From Betaproteobacteria bacterium SCN1 (GTDB taxonomy: Bacteria; Pseudomonadota; Gammaproteobacteria; Burkholderiales; Thiobacillaceae), in the NCBI GenBank assembly GCA_008923315.1, contig WBSF01000009.1:62001-126000 (forward strand): DNA of 64,000 nucleotides, in the 5' to 3' direction. Every line of letters begins with the position of its first letter. Position 1 is the stretch's first letter. Under the pieces are notes generated by a model. That model saw only the letters and a program-made list of their open reading frames with translations. It was not told the DNA's origin and searched no databases. Shown here piece after piece: positions 9,022-18,064 of the stretch. Both the position numbers and the translations under genes were made by a program.

Positions 9022-9542
9022 CGCCCGTCTCCGGAAAGGCTCGCCAAGCCGTATGTAACGGATGCCTGCGAGCCGTCCTCGGCGCCGCTGCGGCCCTGGC
9101 GGGCCTGAGCGCGTGCGAGGCGCCGCCCGAGCCGGCTTATCAGGCAGGCCCCAGGGCCTACGTGGCGTTCTACCTGCCGGCCGACGATCCGGCTTACGCC
9201 GAGCTGCACCTCGACGTGCAAATCTATCGCCTCGATGACGGCCAGCGCGTGTTCGCCGGCGCGCTGCAGAAATGGAAAAACCTGCGGCCCGCGCGCGCGG
9301 GCCTGACAGTGCCGGTCCCGCCGGGCAGACACGTGTTTTCGGTGGAGATGGCGGGGGGCGCCGCAACGGTCGCGCTCGACGTGCGGCCGAACATCTACTA
9401 TCCGGTTCGCATCGGTGCGGCGAATATCGTGCGCGGCCGGCTGATCGGTGCGAGCGACAGGATCCGTTTCGATATCCGCGTTACGCCGGAACAGCCCGTT
9501 CCGCCCGGCAGCGCCTTGCCGACGCAGGCTTCACGCGGCTGA
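9018..9542 (+). CDS. predicted small lipoprotein, function unknown
   Basis: 174-residue protein with an N-terminal hydrophobic segment ending in a lipobox-like LSAC at about residue 34, so probably a lipoprotein. The mature part looks beta-rich, with a VAFYLPADDPAYAEL segment and LTVPVPPGRHVFSVEMAGG, resembling small PEGA- or DUF2846-like domains. I do not recognise a specific family. The ATG overlaps the stop of the flavin oxidoreductase gene, so the two are coupled. Its 3' end overlaps the convergent methyltransferase gene by 12 bp. Confidence 0.7.
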   Translation: MTPVSGKARQAVCNGCLRAVLGAAAALAGLSACEAPPEPAYQAGPRAYVAFYLPADDPAYAELHLDVQIYRLDDGQRVFAGALQKWKNLRPARAGLTVPVPPGRHVFSVEMAGGAATVALDVRPNIYYPVRIGAANIVRGRLIGASDRIRFDIRVTPEQPVPPGSALPTQASRG

Positions 9543-10286
9543 GCGGCCGGCCCGCAGAAACAGGGGCCATGCCAGCGCGCGCGCCGTCATCGGCTCGCCC
9601 CAGGCCGGCGTGAGACGGGCCTGCAGATCCGGCAAGGGATCATGCCCGCGTGCGGCCTGGTAGCGTTTCACGGCCGACCAGGTCGAAAGATAGGCGATGA
9701 GGCGGGGCAGATTCCATTCGACGCGGATGGCGAAGGCTGGCGCCTGGACAGGCGGGAAAGGGAAGGGCAGGCCGCGGTAGCCGTCCTCGACCAGTGCGCG
9801 TTCGGCCGGCCAGTAGGGGCCGAGCGTCCGCGCATAGAAATCCAGATAGGGCGCATCGAGCGGGTCCGGCAGAACGAGCCGTCCGTAGCCCCACACGGCC
9901 AGAATGCCTGCAGGTTTGAGCACGCGACGCGCCTCGGCGTAGAAACGCGGCAGGTCGAACCAGTGTGCGGCCTGCGCGACCGTGACGAGATCGACGCTGG
10001 CCGTCGCGAGGCCACTGGCTTCCGCTGATGCCACCCGATAGTCGACACCGGGGTGCGGCTGGGCATGGCGGATCTGCTCGGCCGATGCGTCGGTGGCGAC
10101 GATTCGTCCGAAATGGGCGGCGAGTCCGCGCGCGGCCTGGCCGTTGCCGGTGGCGCAGTCCCAGGCGGCTGCGCGCGCGCCGCACTGCCCTGCCAGCCAC
10201 GCGTAGAGCGCGTCGGGATAATCCGGCCGGAACGCCGCATACGCATCGGATGCGCTGGAGAAATGATCCTTGAAACCGGCAGCCAT
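9531..10286 (-). CDS. class I SAM-dependent methyltransferase
   Basis: 251-residue methyltransferase of the UbiE/type-11 group. Motif I is visible as WDCATGNGQAARGLA (about residues 42-56), followed by an acidic residue in IVATDASAEQI, then ASAEASGLATASVDLVTVAQAAHWFD and the post-motif RVLKPAGILAVWGYG. No membrane or signal segment is seen. The substrate is unknown. It lies between nrdR-ribD and the rest of the rib genes and is not part of riboflavin synthesis, so it is probably an insertion in an ancestral cluster. Confidence 0.85.
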   Translation of the reverse strand: MAAGFKDHFSSASDAYAAFRPDYPDALYAWLAGQCGARAAAWDCATGNGQAARGLAAHFGRIVATDASAEQIRHAQPHPGVDYRVASAEASGLATASVDLVTVAQAAHWFDLPRFYAEARRVLKPAGILAVWGYGRLVLPDPLDAPYLDFYARTLGPYWPAERALVEDGYRGLPFPFPPVQAPAFAIRVEWNLPRLIAYLSTWSAVKRYQAARGHDPLPDLQARLTPAWGEPMTARALAWPLFLRAGRSAA

Positions 10287-10352
10287 GCCGGGGAGTGTGC
10301 CAGAAGTCCGGCCGGGCGGGACACTGCCCGGTCCTCCCGGCCGGCCGGATGC

Positions 10353-11462
10353 TCAGGCTGCGATGCGGAAGCCTTCCATCGCCTGGCCGAGCTGCGAGGA
10401 CTGCGTCTCCAGCGATTGCGCGGCCGAGGCCAGCTGTTGCACGAGCGCGGCGTTCTGCTGTGTCGTGGCATCGATCTGCGCGATGGCCTCGTTCATCTGG
10501 CCGATGTCGCTGCTCTGCGAATGCCCGGCCTGGGCGATGTCCACCGTCAGCTGCGACACACGGCCGACGCTGTCGAGAATTTCCTGCATGGTCTTGCCCG
10601 CGTCGTCCACCAGCCGCGCACCGGCATCGACCTTGGCCGTGGACTCGTCGATCAGTTGTTTGATCTCGCGTGCCGCGTTTGCGCTGTTCTGCGCCAGTGC
10701 GCGCACTTCGGCGGCGACGACGGCGAAGCCGCGTCCGTTGTCGCCGGCGCGGGCCGCTTCGACGGCTGCGTTGAGCGCCAGGATATTGGTCTGGAAGGCG
10801 ATGCTGTCGATCACGCTGACGATCTCGCCGATCCGCGTGGCGCTGGCGTGGATCTCGCGCATGCGGGCAACCGCATCGCGCATCGTTTCCGCACCGCGTT
10901 GTGCGATCGTGCTCGATTGTGTGACCACATTGCGCACTTCCTCGGTGTTGCGGGCATTGCTTTCCACCGTGCCGGCGAGCAGCTGCATCGAACTGGACGT
11001 CTGCTGGAGCGCACTGGCCTGATTCTCGGTGCGGGCCGAGAGATCGACGTTGCCGCTCGCGATTTCGCGCGTGACCGTGCTGACGCTGTCGACGGCCTGG
11101 CGGACGTCGAGCACGGTCTGGCGCAGCTTCTTGCGCATCGAATTCAGTTCGGCGCGCAGCCACGAGATCTCGTCCTTGCCCGGCGAATCGATGCGGGTAT
11201 CGAGGTCGCCGCCCGCGATGCGGGTCACGCATTCGATGGTGGATTCCACCGAATCCTTGATGCTGCGCCGGATCGCCCAGGCGCTGAATGCGGCGAGCGC
11301 ACATCCCAGACCGGCCGTGGCGCCCATGCCCCAGGCTGTGGACCCATGCGTATCCGGCAGTGCGGCGATCGCAGCGACGCCCAGCGTTGCCATCATCAGT
11401 CCCATGATCGAGAAACCGATGACGATACGCTGCACGAGGCTGACCCTCCGAATCCATTCCAT
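10353..11462 (-). CDS. methyl-accepting chemotaxis protein lacking a sensor domain
   Basis: Chemoreceptor signalling to CheA/CheW. The 369-residue protein begins with two membrane helices (about residues 10-30 and 42-60) joined by only about a dozen residues. A HAMP domain follows (about 60-115), then the long cytoplasmic coiled coil. The hairpin tip is highly conserved (ALNAAVEAARAGDNGRGFAVVA, with EVRALAQNSANAAREIK). There is no periplasmic ligand-binding domain. I chose the ATG at 11460-11462 because a GGGAG site lies 8-12 bases upstream; a start 20 codons earlier lacks one. A FliA-type promoter lies about 60 bp upstream. Confidence 0.93.
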   Translation of the reverse strand: MEWIRRVSLVQRIVIGFSIMGLMMATLGVAAIAALPDTHGSTAWGMGATAGLGCALAAFSAWAIRRSIKDSVESTIECVTRIAGGDLDTRIDSPGKDEISWLRAELNSMRKKLRQTVLDVRQAVDSVSTVTREIASGNVDLSARTENQASALQQTSSSMQLLAGTVESNARNTEEVRNVVTQSSTIAQRGAETMRDAVARMREIHASATRIGEIVSVIDSIAFQTNILALNAAVEAARAGDNGRGFAVVAAEVRALAQNSANAAREIKQLIDESTAKVDAGARLVDDAGKTMQEILDSVGRVSQLTVDIAQAGHSQSSDIGQMNEAIAQIDATTQQNAALVQQLASAAQSLETQSSQLGQAMEGFRIAA

Positions 11463-11521
11463 GTCGTTTCTCCCTTTGCGCGTGTGCCCCAGCATGAAGC
11501 GCGGAGCTTGGTACGAGAGCA

Positions 11522-11549
11522 CTATCGGTTTCGGAAGGTGTGGCCTTGA
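11522..11549 (-). promoter_or_regulatory. predicted sigma-28 (FliA) promoter for the chemoreceptor gene
   Basis: On the minus strand TCAAG (11549-11545) and ACCGATAG (11529-11522) are separated by 15 bases. This is close to the flagellar sigma-28 pattern of a TCAAG/TAAA-like -35 and GCCGATAA -10. The start codon of the MCP gene is 60 bases further on. A FliA promoter is the usual arrangement for chemoreceptor genes. Confidence 0.55.
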
Positions 11550-11660
11550 TTGGGGGAAACCCTAGGGCGGACGGGGAGCAGGATTCAGAGGGTAGGGGTC
11601 AGGGAGCCCTGTGCGGCCGCGTCGTGCCGCGGCATGGAACGCGGCGCCAATCCGCAGGGC

Positions 11661-12755
11661 CTAGGCTTTCCGGGGGTGCAACACCAGACGGAGATCAGTG
11701 CCGATACGCCGCAGATCGGTCAGCTCGAAGCGTGCGGCGCCGGCCAGCGTGCCGGGCGCGGCATCGGCGAAAAGTCCGCGCGCGGGTTCGCCGATCGCGA
11801 TCGGTGCAACATAGGCGACCCATTCGTCGATGAGGCCCGCCGCGAGCAGGGCGCCGTTGAGCGCGGCGCCGGCCTCGACGTGCAGTTCGTTGACGCCGCG
11901 CTGCGCGAGCAGCACAAGCAGCGCGGCGAGGTCGGTGCGGCCGTCGGCGCCCGGCAGTTCGGCGATTTCCGCGCCCGCTGCTTCGAGCGGGCCGCGTGCA
12001 TCCGGTGTGGCGTGGTGACAGGCGATCAGCGCCGGCAGGAGCGCCGCGCCCGGCGGCGTGCGCAGGGCCGAATCGACGACGACGCGCAGGGGCTGGCGGC
12101 CGGTGTCGAGGTCGCGCACGGTCATTCGGGGATCGTCGGCACACACGGTGCCGCTGCCGGTCAGGATGGCGCATGCGCGGGCGCGCAAGCGCTGCACGTC
12201 GGCCCGGGCGGCCTCGCCGGTGATCCATTGCGACTGCCCGTTTGCAAGCGCGGTCCGGCCGTCCAGCGTGGCGGCGGTCTTGAGCCGCACCCAGGGCCGG
12301 CCGCGCGTCATGCGCGAAACGAAGCCGGGATTGAGCGCGCGTGCCTCGGTTTCCAGCAGGCCGACCTCGGCCTGGATGCCGGCAAGCGTGAGCATGGCGA
12401 TACCGCCGCCGGCGACCAGGGGATTCGGGTCGGTCATCGCGGCCACCACGCGTACAACGCCGGCATTGATCAAGGCTTCGGCACAGGGCGGCGTGCGGCC
12501 ATGGTGCGAGCACGGTTCGAGCGTGACATAAGCGGTGGCGCCGCGCGCATGGCCGCCAGCCCGGGCCAGGGCGTGCACCTCGGCGTGTGGGGCGCCGGCG
12601 CGTTCGTGCCAGCCTTCGCCGACGACCGCGCCGTCTTTCACGATCACGCAGCCGACGCGCGGGTTGGGCGGGGTGGTGTAAAGCCCGCGTTCGGCCAGCC
12701 GCAAGGCGTGCGCCATGTGGGCATGATCGGCGGCGGCGAAGCGGAATGCGCTCAC
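11661..12755 (-). CDS. ribD: bifunctional diaminohydroxyphosphoribosylaminopyrimidine deaminase / 5-amino-6-(5-phosphoribosylamino)uracil reductase
   Basis: Catalyses the deamination and side-chain reduction steps of riboflavin synthesis. The 364-residue protein has an N-terminal CDA-type deaminase domain (about 1-145) with the zinc motif HAEVHAL and PCSHHGRTPPC. The C-terminal reductase domain (about 150-360) has RPWVRLKTAATLDGRTA, QWITG, LTGSGTVCADDPRMTVRD and GAALNGALLAAGLIDEW. It starts 6 bp after the nrdR stop, so nrdR-ribD form an operon. ribE does not follow directly as in relatives; the chemoreceptor and methyltransferase genes intervene. Confidence 0.96.
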   Translation of the reverse strand: MSAFRFAAADHAHMAHALRLAERGLYTTPPNPRVGCVIVKDGAVVGEGWHERAGAPHAEVHALARAGGHARGATAYVTLEPCSHHGRTPPCAEALINAGVVRVVAAMTDPNPLVAGGGIAMLTLAGIQAEVGLLETEARALNPGFVSRMTRGRPWVRLKTAATLDGRTALANGQSQWITGEAARADVQRLRARACAILTGSGTVCADDPRMTVRDLDTGRQPLRVVVDSALRTPPGAALLPALIACHHATPDARGPLEAAGAEIAELPGADGRTDLAALLVLLAQRGVNELHVEAGAALNGALLAAGLIDEWVAYVAPIAIGEPARGLFADAAPGTLAGAARFELTDLRRIGTDLRLVLHPRKA

Positions 12756-12761
12756 GGCGGG

Positions 12762-13244
12762 TTACTCGAAAAGATCGTCCACGCCCTGCGAAGGCATGCG
12801 TTCCAGATCCTGCAGCATTTCGCGGAAATCGTCCGGATCCTGGAAGCTCTTGTAGACCGAGGCAAAGCGGATGTAGGCGATCTTGTCGAGTTTCTTCAGT
12901 TCGTTCATCACCAGTTCGCCGAGCTCGCGCGAGGGCACTTCGCGCGCGCCGCGCGTGAGCAGTTTCTGGCGGATGCGTTCGACCGACGCGTCCACCTGTT
13001 CGGTCGGTACCGGCCGCTTGTGCAGGGCGCGGCGGAATCCCTCACGCAGCTTGGTCTCGGAAAAATCCTCGCGCGTACCGTTGCTCTTCACGATCTGCGG
13101 CGGCCGCAGCTCGGCGGTCTCCCAGGTGGTGAAGCGCTTTTCGCAGGCCACGCAGCGGCGGCGGCGGCGGATCGCGTCGCCCGCTTCATTGACGCGCGAG
13201 TCGATGACCTGGGTGTCGAGGGAACCGCAGAAGGGACACTTCAT
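12762..13244 (-). CDS. nrdR: transcriptional repressor NrdR
   Basis: Nucleotide-sensing repressor of ribonucleotide reductase operons. The 160-residue product has the expected architecture: a zinc ribbon made by CPFC at residues 3-6 and CVAC at residues 31-34, with [19 protein letters not shown] between, and then an ATP-cone (about 46-136) beginning [13 protein letters not shown]. It lies downstream of glyA and 6 bp upstream of ribD. Confidence 0.97.
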   Translation of the reverse strand: MKCPFCGSLDTQVIDSRVNEAGDAIRRRRRCVACEKRFTTWETAELRPPQIVKSNGTREDFSETKLREGFRRALHKRPVPTEQVDASVERIRQKLLTRGAREVPSRELGELVMNELKKLDKIAYIRFASVYKSFQDPDDFREMLQDLERMPSQGVDDLFE

Positions 13245-13350
13245 CGGGGTCGGGATTCAGGGGCCGGGGCGGAGAGGATGGGCAGCCTTTGGCCATGTAT
13301 CGCTTGAGAGAAGGCGAAGCACAAATCCCTGGCCCATTGTCCCTGCCGCG

Positions 13351-14595
13351 TCAGCCGTAAACCGGGAACTTCGCCGTCAGCGTCGCCACCTCGCCCTGCA
13401 CGCGCGCGATCACGGCTTCGTCGGTCGGCGCGTCGAGCACGTCGGCGATGAGGTGCGCGAGCTGTTCGGCTTCGAGTTCCTTGAAGCCGCGCGTGGTCAT
13501 CGCCGGAGTACCGATGCGGATGCCGCTGGTGACGAAGGGCTTCTGCGGGTCGTTCGGGATCGAGTTCTTGTTGACGGTGATGTGGGCGCGGCCGAGCAGC
13601 GCTTCGGCGTCCTTGCCGGTGAGGTTCTTGGCGCGCAGGTCGACCAGGAACACGTGGCTCTCGGTGCGGCCGGAGACGATGGCGAGTCCGCGTTCGACGA
13701 GCACCTTGCACATCACCAGCGCGTTGGCGACGACCTGTTCCTGGTAGTGCCTGAATTCCGGTGTGGCGGCTTCCTTGAATGCGGTGGCCTTGCCGGCGAT
13801 GACGTGCATGAGCGGGCCGCCCTGCAGGCCGGGGAAGATGGCCGAGTTGATCGCCTTCTCGTGTTCGGCCTTCATCAGAATGATGCCGCCGCGCGGGCCG
13901 CGCAGCGTCTTGTGCGTGGTCGAAGTCACCACGTCGGCGTGCGGCACCGGGTTGGGGTACACGCCGGCGGCGATGAGGCCCGCGTAGTGCGCCATGTCCA
14001 CCATGAAGATCGCGCCGATTTCCTTCGCCACCTTGGCAAAGCGTGCGAAGTCGATGCGCAGCGCATAGGCCGAGGCGCCGGCGATGATGAGCTTGGGTTT
14101 GTGCTCGCGCGCGAGCGCTTCCATCCTGTCGTAGTCGATTTCCTGCTTTTCGTTCAGGCCGTAGGCGACGACGTTGAACCACTTGCCGCTCATGTTGAGC
14201 GCCATGCCGTGGGTGAGGTGGCCGCCTTCGGCGAGGCTCATGCCCATGATGGTGTCGCCGGGCTTGAGGAAGGCCATGAACACGGCCTGGTTGGCCTGCG
14301 AACCGGAGTTGGGCTGCACGTTGGCGGCTTCGGCGCCGAACAGCGCCTTCACGCGGTCGATGGCCAGCTGCTCGACGATGTCCACGTATTCGCAGCCGCC
14401 GTAGTAGCGTTTACCGGGGTAGCCTTCGGCGTACTTGTTGGTGAGCTGCGAGCCCTGCGCCTGCATCACCGCCGGGCTGGTGTAGTTTTCCGACGCGATC
14501 AGTTCGATGTGGTCCTGCTGGCGGCGGTCTTCCTGCTGGATGGCGGCCCACAGGTCGGGGTCGGTCTGGTCGAGGGTCACGGTTCGGTTGAACAT
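13351..14595 (-). CDS. glyA: serine hydroxymethyltransferase
   Basis: PLP enzyme that interconverts serine and glycine and supplies methylene-tetrahydrofolate. The 414-residue protein is full length. It shows [18 protein letters not shown], the YYGGCEYVD segment, [14 protein letters not shown], and the PLP-lysine motif [17 protein letters not shown] (lysine in THKT). The C-terminal [15 protein letters not shown] is also typical. A TAAAAT -10-like hexamer on the minus strand lies around 14628-14633. The upstream neighbour (dctP) is divergent. Confidence 0.97.
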   Translation of the reverse strand: MFNRTVTLDQTDPDLWAAIQQEDRRQQDHIELIASENYTSPAVMQAQGSQLTNKYAEGYPGKRYYGGCEYVDIVEQLAIDRVKALFGAEAANVQPNSGSQANQAVFMAFLKPGDTIMGMSLAEGGHLTHGMALNMSGKWFNVVAYGLNEKQEIDYDRMEALAREHKPKLIIAGASAYALRIDFARFAKVAKEIGAIFMVDMAHYAGLIAAGVYPNPVPHADVVTSTTHKTLRGPRGGIILMKAEHEKAINSAIFPGLQGGPLMHVIAGKATAFKEAATPEFRHYQEQVVANALVMCKVLVERGLAIVSGRTESHVFLVDLRAKNLTGKDAEALLGRAHITVNKNSIPNDPQKPFVTSGIRIGTPAMTTRGFKELEAEQLAHLIADVLDAPTDEAVIARVQGEVATLTAKFPVYG

Positions 14596-14660
14596 GGGCG
14601 GTCGGAGAGGGCGGGAAAGCCGCGCATTTTACCACGCGGCCCATAGGGGTACGGCACCCG

Positions 14661-14666
14661 TATAAT
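14661..14666 (+). promoter_or_regulatory. perfect -10 hexamer upstream of the TRAP binding-protein gene
   Basis: TATAAT lies 22 bases before the chosen ATG of the dctP gene in a GC-rich divergent intergenic region. I see no good -35 at the expected distance, so promoter use is plausible but weakly supported. Confidence 0.4.
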
Positions 14667-14688
14667 CGGCCAAAACCGGAGGATGACG

Positions 14689-15774
14689 ATGCACAGACGA
14701 GACTTCCTGGCCGGCGCGGGCGTGGCTGCGGCACTGCCCCTGGCCGCGCAGGCAGCCCCGGAAGTTTTGACGCAGTTGCCGGCGGTGCGCTGGCGGCTGG
14801 CGTCCAGCTTTCCCAAGAGCCTCGACACGATCTACGGCACTGCCGAAACCCTGTCCAAGCGTATCGCCGCATTGACCGGCGGCAAATTCCAGATCCGCGT
14901 CTTCGCCGCCGGCGAACTCGTGCCCGGGCTGCAGGTGCTCGACGCGGTCGGCAACGGCACCGCCGAATGCGGCCATTCGGCAGGCTACTACTATGTCGGC
15001 AAGAATCTCGCATTGGCCTTCGACGCCACCGTACCCTTTGGCCTCACCGCGCGCCAGCAGAATGCCTGGATGTATGCCGGCGGCGGTCTCGATGCGCTGC
15101 GCGCGCTCTACGCGAAATACAACGTCATCCAGTTTCCCGGCGGCAATACCGGCGCGCAGATGGGGGGCTGGTTTCGCAAGCCGCTCAAGTCGCTGGCCGA
15201 CCTCCAGGGCCTGAAGATGCGCATTCCCGGCATCGGCGGCCAGATATGGGCGAAACTCGGCGCCGTGCCGCAGACCCTGCCGGGCGGCGATATCTACCCC
15301 GCGCTGGAACGTGGCGCCATCGACGCCGCGGAATGGGTCGGCCCCTACGACGACGAAAAACTCGGTTTCCACAAAATCGCCAGGCACTACTACTATCCCG
15401 GCTGGTGGGAAGGCGGGCCGCAGTTGTCCTATTACGTCAACCTGAACGCCTGGAAGGCCCTGCCCGAAATCTATCGTCAGGCGTTCGAGGTTGCCGCCGC
15501 CGAGGCAAATCAACTGATGCTGGCGCAGTACGATGCCAAAAACCCGCCCGCGCTGCTGCGGCTGGTGGGCGCCGGCGTCAAGCTTCACCCTTTCCCCAAG
15601 GACGTCATGCTCGCCGCCCGCCGCGCCACCTTCGAACTGTACGAGGCGGAAGCGAGAACCAACCCGGACTTCGCCGCCATCTACCGGCTGTGGAAACAGT
15701 TCCGCGACACCGAGTTCCAGTGGTTCAAGGTGAACGAGGCGGCGTACGCCAATTTCAACTATTACGTCAAATAA
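14689..15774 (+). CDS. TRAP transporter substrate-binding protein (DctP family)
   Basis: Periplasmic solute receptor of a tripartite ATP-independent transporter. The 361-residue protein starts with a Tat-type signal (HRRDFLAGAG, then PLAAQA). The mature domain has WRLASSFPKSLDTIYGTAE, the conserved arginine region LQGLKMRIPGIGGQIW, GGDIYPALERGAIDAAEWVGPYDD, and the WWEGGPQ segment of the subgroup binding organic (often 2-oxo or aromatic) acids. I chose the ATG at 14689 because GGAGG sits six bases before it; the ATG at 14683 touches that site. The membrane subunits are not adjacent. A dctQM pair lies 8 kb away at 23.8-25.7 kb. Confidence 0.9.
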   Translation: MHRRDFLAGAGVAAALPLAAQAAPEVLTQLPAVRWRLASSFPKSLDTIYGTAETLSKRIAALTGGKFQIRVFAAGELVPGLQVLDAVGNGTAECGHSAGYYYVGKNLALAFDATVPFGLTARQQNAWMYAGGGLDALRALYAKYNVIQFPGGNTGAQMGGWFRKPLKSLADLQGLKMRIPGIGGQIWAKLGAVPQTLPGGDIYPALERGAIDAAEWVGPYDDEKLGFHKIARHYYYPGWWEGGPQLSYYVNLNAWKALPEIYRQAFEVAAAEANQLMLAQYDAKNPPALLRLVGAGVKLHPFPKDVMLAARRATFELYEAEARTNPDFAAIYRLWKQFRDTEFQWFKVNEAAYANFNYYVK

Positions 15775-15789
15775 GCGAGGCGATCGGAC

Positions 15790-16416
15790 ATGCATACACT
15801 CGACCAGCTCATCACCACTTTCGATCTCGGCCTGCGCACCGTCTTCGCCACGCCGCACGCCAGCCGCCCCTATCCGGCCGCCGCCGCGCCCGAAGCCGAC
15901 ATGAGCGAAGCCGAGAAAGCCCGCGCCGCCGCCCTCATGCGCGTCAACCACGTCGGCGAAGTCTGCGCCCAGGCCCTCTATGCCGGCCAGGCGCTCACCG
16001 CCAGGAACGAGAAGGTGCGCGGCGAACTTGAGCAGGCCGCGCGCGAGGAAACCGACCACCTCGCCTGGTGCGAGCAGCGCATCACCGAACTCGGCGGCCG
16101 CAAGAGCCTGCTGAATCCCTTGTGGTTTGGCGGCGCCTTCGGCATGGGCGTGGTCGCCGGCCTGCTGGGCGACAAATGGAACCTCGGCTTTCTTGCAGAA
16201 ACCGAGCGCCAGGTCGAAGCCCATCTAGACGGTCATCTGCAGAAGCTTCCCGAAGCCGATGCCCGCAGCCGTGTCGTCGTCGAACAGATGAAAACCGACG
16301 AGATCAAGCACGCCCAGACCGCCGTCGACCACGGCGGTGCCCCGCTGCCCATGCCGGTGAAACAGGCGATGCGTTTCGCGGCGGAGGTGATGCGGCAGAC
16401 GGCGAGCCGGGTTTAG
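15790..16416 (+). CDS. coq7: 2-polyprenyl-3-methyl-6-methoxy-1,4-benzoquinone monooxygenase (Coq7)
   Basis: Di-iron hydroxylase for the last ring hydroxylation of ubiquinone synthesis, used by many betaproteobacteria in place of UbiF. The 208-residue protein has the carboxylate-bridged di-iron ligands in order: [22 protein letters not shown], the [13 protein letters not shown] helix and the final [13 protein letters not shown] membrane-associating hydrophobic stretch follows [19 protein letters not shown]. The gene starts 15 bp after the TRAP gene, and the two may be co-transcribed. Confidence 0.95.
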   Translation: MHTLDQLITTFDLGLRTVFATPHASRPYPAAAAPEADMSEAEKARAAALMRVNHVGEVCAQALYAGQALTARNEKVRGELEQAAREETDHLAWCEQRITELGGRKSLLNPLWFGGAFGMGVVAGLLGDKWNLGFLAETERQVEAHLDGHLQKLPEADARSRVVVEQMKTDEIKHAQTAVDHGGAPLPMPVKQAMRFAAEVMRQTASRV

Positions 16417-16567
16417 TGGGAAAGGAAGCCGGGGCTGGGCGCAGCGTTCGGGATGATGGGTAAACGGGCTACGAGGTGAATTGGCGGGCTTGTGGATAGG
16501 CATGGTGTCCGAGCGCATCTAATCCATCCCGGTCGTCGTTCAAACAATTTCCCTGCGAGGCAAATAG

Positions 16568-17044
16568 ATGAAACATGTGCAATGGCCTGTATTCGCGGCC
16601 CTGCTGTGGGGGGCGGGCCTGACGGGTTGCGACAGGACGATCGAGGGAGAGACAAAGCCAGCCGGAGATGAGCCATCTGCGCTTGAACGCAGACTCGATT
16701 CCGCGCAGGTGGAACGGGGCAGGATTGTGTACGAGAAAAATTGCCAGGTCTGCCACGGCGACCAGGGCAAGGGACTGCCCGGCGACTGGCGCGTACGGGA
16801 TGCCGACGGTTTCTATCCGCCACCGCCGCTCGACGACAGCGCGCATGCCTGGCATCACCCCACAGCTGTTCTGCTGGAGGTGATCCGTGACGGCAGCCCG
16901 GCGGGCGAGGGCAAGATGCCCGCCTGGCAAGGCACGTTGACGGAGCAGGACATGCAGGATGTGGTGGTCTACATCAAGTCGCTGTGGTCCGATCCGGTTT
17001 ACCGGTTATGGCTGAAAATGGAACGGCAATCGCTCGAGCCCTGA
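16568..17044 (+). CDS. lipoprotein cytochrome c
   Basis: Predicted membrane-anchored, periplasm-facing monohaem cytochrome c, 158 aa. The N-terminus is a lipoprotein signal (FAALLWGAGLTGC, cysteine at about residue 21). One CxxCH haem motif, CQVCH, lies at about residues 59-63, and GKMPAW at about 116-121 supplies the likely axial methionine. The GRIVYEKNCQVCHGDQGKGL segment is typical of class I cytochromes. A GAGG ribosome-binding site precedes the start by 11 bases. No oxidase or partner gene is adjacent, so the electron partner is unknown. Confidence 0.9.
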   Translation: MKHVQWPVFAALLWGAGLTGCDRTIEGETKPAGDEPSALERRLDSAQVERGRIVYEKNCQVCHGDQGKGLPGDWRVRDADGFYPPPPLDDSAHAWHHPTAVLLEVIRDGSPAGEGKMPAWQGTLTEQDMQDVVVYIKSLWSDPVYRLWLKMERQSLEP

Positions 17045-17088
17045 TTTCGCCCTGTGGGCGAGCGGCTTCTGCACATCCTGGGGCGGGA

Positions 17089-17868
17089 TCAGGCTAGACC
17101 CTCCGGGGGCGATACGAAGCGCACCAGCTCATCCAGTCCCGAGCCCATCCCGTCAGCCGCCGCGCCCAGTGCTTCCGGTTGGCTTTTCAGGCGATTCACC
17201 CAGAAGGTCGGATAGCCATACCACTTCGCACCGGCGACATCCCAGCCGGCGAATGCGGCAAATGCGATGTGCTCGCGCTTGAGCCCGAGCGATTTCACGC
17301 CGAGTTCGTAGGCTTTGGGATCGGGCTTGTAACTGCGGATCTGATCGGTGCTGAGCACCTGCTCGAACAGGCCGTCGAGGCCGGCGTGGCGGATGTTGGT
17401 TTCCAGCATGGCGCGGGTCATGTTGGACAGGAAGACCAGCCGTACGCCGGATTCCTTCAATGTCCTGAGTGCGGGCAGCGCATCCGGCCAGGCGTTGAGC
17501 TGGAGATAGGCCTGCATCAGCTGGTCGCGTTTGTCTGCGGTCAGGTCGAGCTGGGCGCCCTTGGCCGCGAAGACGAGCGCGTCTTCCGTGGCCCGCCAGA
17601 AATCCGCATATTGTCCGCCGAGCGCGCGCAGCCACTGGTATTCGAACTGGCGCGTGCGCCAGGCGTTGCCGAGTTCGGCGCCCTTGCCGGGGAACAGCGT
17701 GTCCGCCAGTTTGAAAATCGGGCGCGGATCGAATACGGGGAAGGCGTCGAAGGCGACAGCCTGGTAGCGCCGGGCGGGCGCCGCGCGGCTTGCGAGCGGC
17801 TGGCCGATCAGGCCGGCCGCAGCGCTGGCGGTTGCAAGATGCATGAAGGTGCGTCGATTCATTGTCAT
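17089..17868 (-). CDS. exported haloacid dehalogenase-like hydrolase
   Basis: 259-residue HAD protein similar to type II haloacid dehalogenases, carrying a twin-arginine signal (NRRTFMHLATASAAAGL) and therefore predicted periplasmic, which is unusual for the family. The nucleophile aspartate is probably D41 in VAFDAFPVFDP, but the usual GT(L/V) following it is replaced. Other family blocks are present: VFLSNMTRAMLE, SYKPDPKAYELG (lysine) and FAGWDVAGAKWYGYPTFWVNR. I chose the ATG at 17866-17868, with a GGAG site upstream. The longer open frame to 18009 adds no signal-like sequence. Real dehalogenase activity is uncertain. Confidence 0.82.
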   Translation of the reverse strand: MTMNRRTFMHLATASAAAGLIGQPLASRAAPARRYQAVAFDAFPVFDPRPIFKLADTLFPGKGAELGNAWRTRQFEYQWLRALGGQYADFWRATEDALVFAAKGAQLDLTADKRDQLMQAYLQLNAWPDALPALRTLKESGVRLVFLSNMTRAMLETNIRHAGLDGLFEQVLSTDQIRSYKPDPKAYELGVKSLGLKREHIAFAAFAGWDVAGAKWYGYPTFWVNRLKSQPEALGAAADGMGSGLDELVRFVSPPEGLA

Positions 17869-18064
17869 GGCGTTAGTCTCCGGGGCGTGCACGATGCACA
17901 GGCATGAGACGGCCGGTCGGCACGGTTTATTCCACGCCTGCACGCGGGCAGAGTCATGTGTCGAAGCATGGGGTACAACGGGAACTGCGTGCGAGACAGG
18001 CGGCCCCACGCAACGAAGCGGCTAGAATGCCGCCTTGAACCCCATCATTTATCAGGAGCATTCC

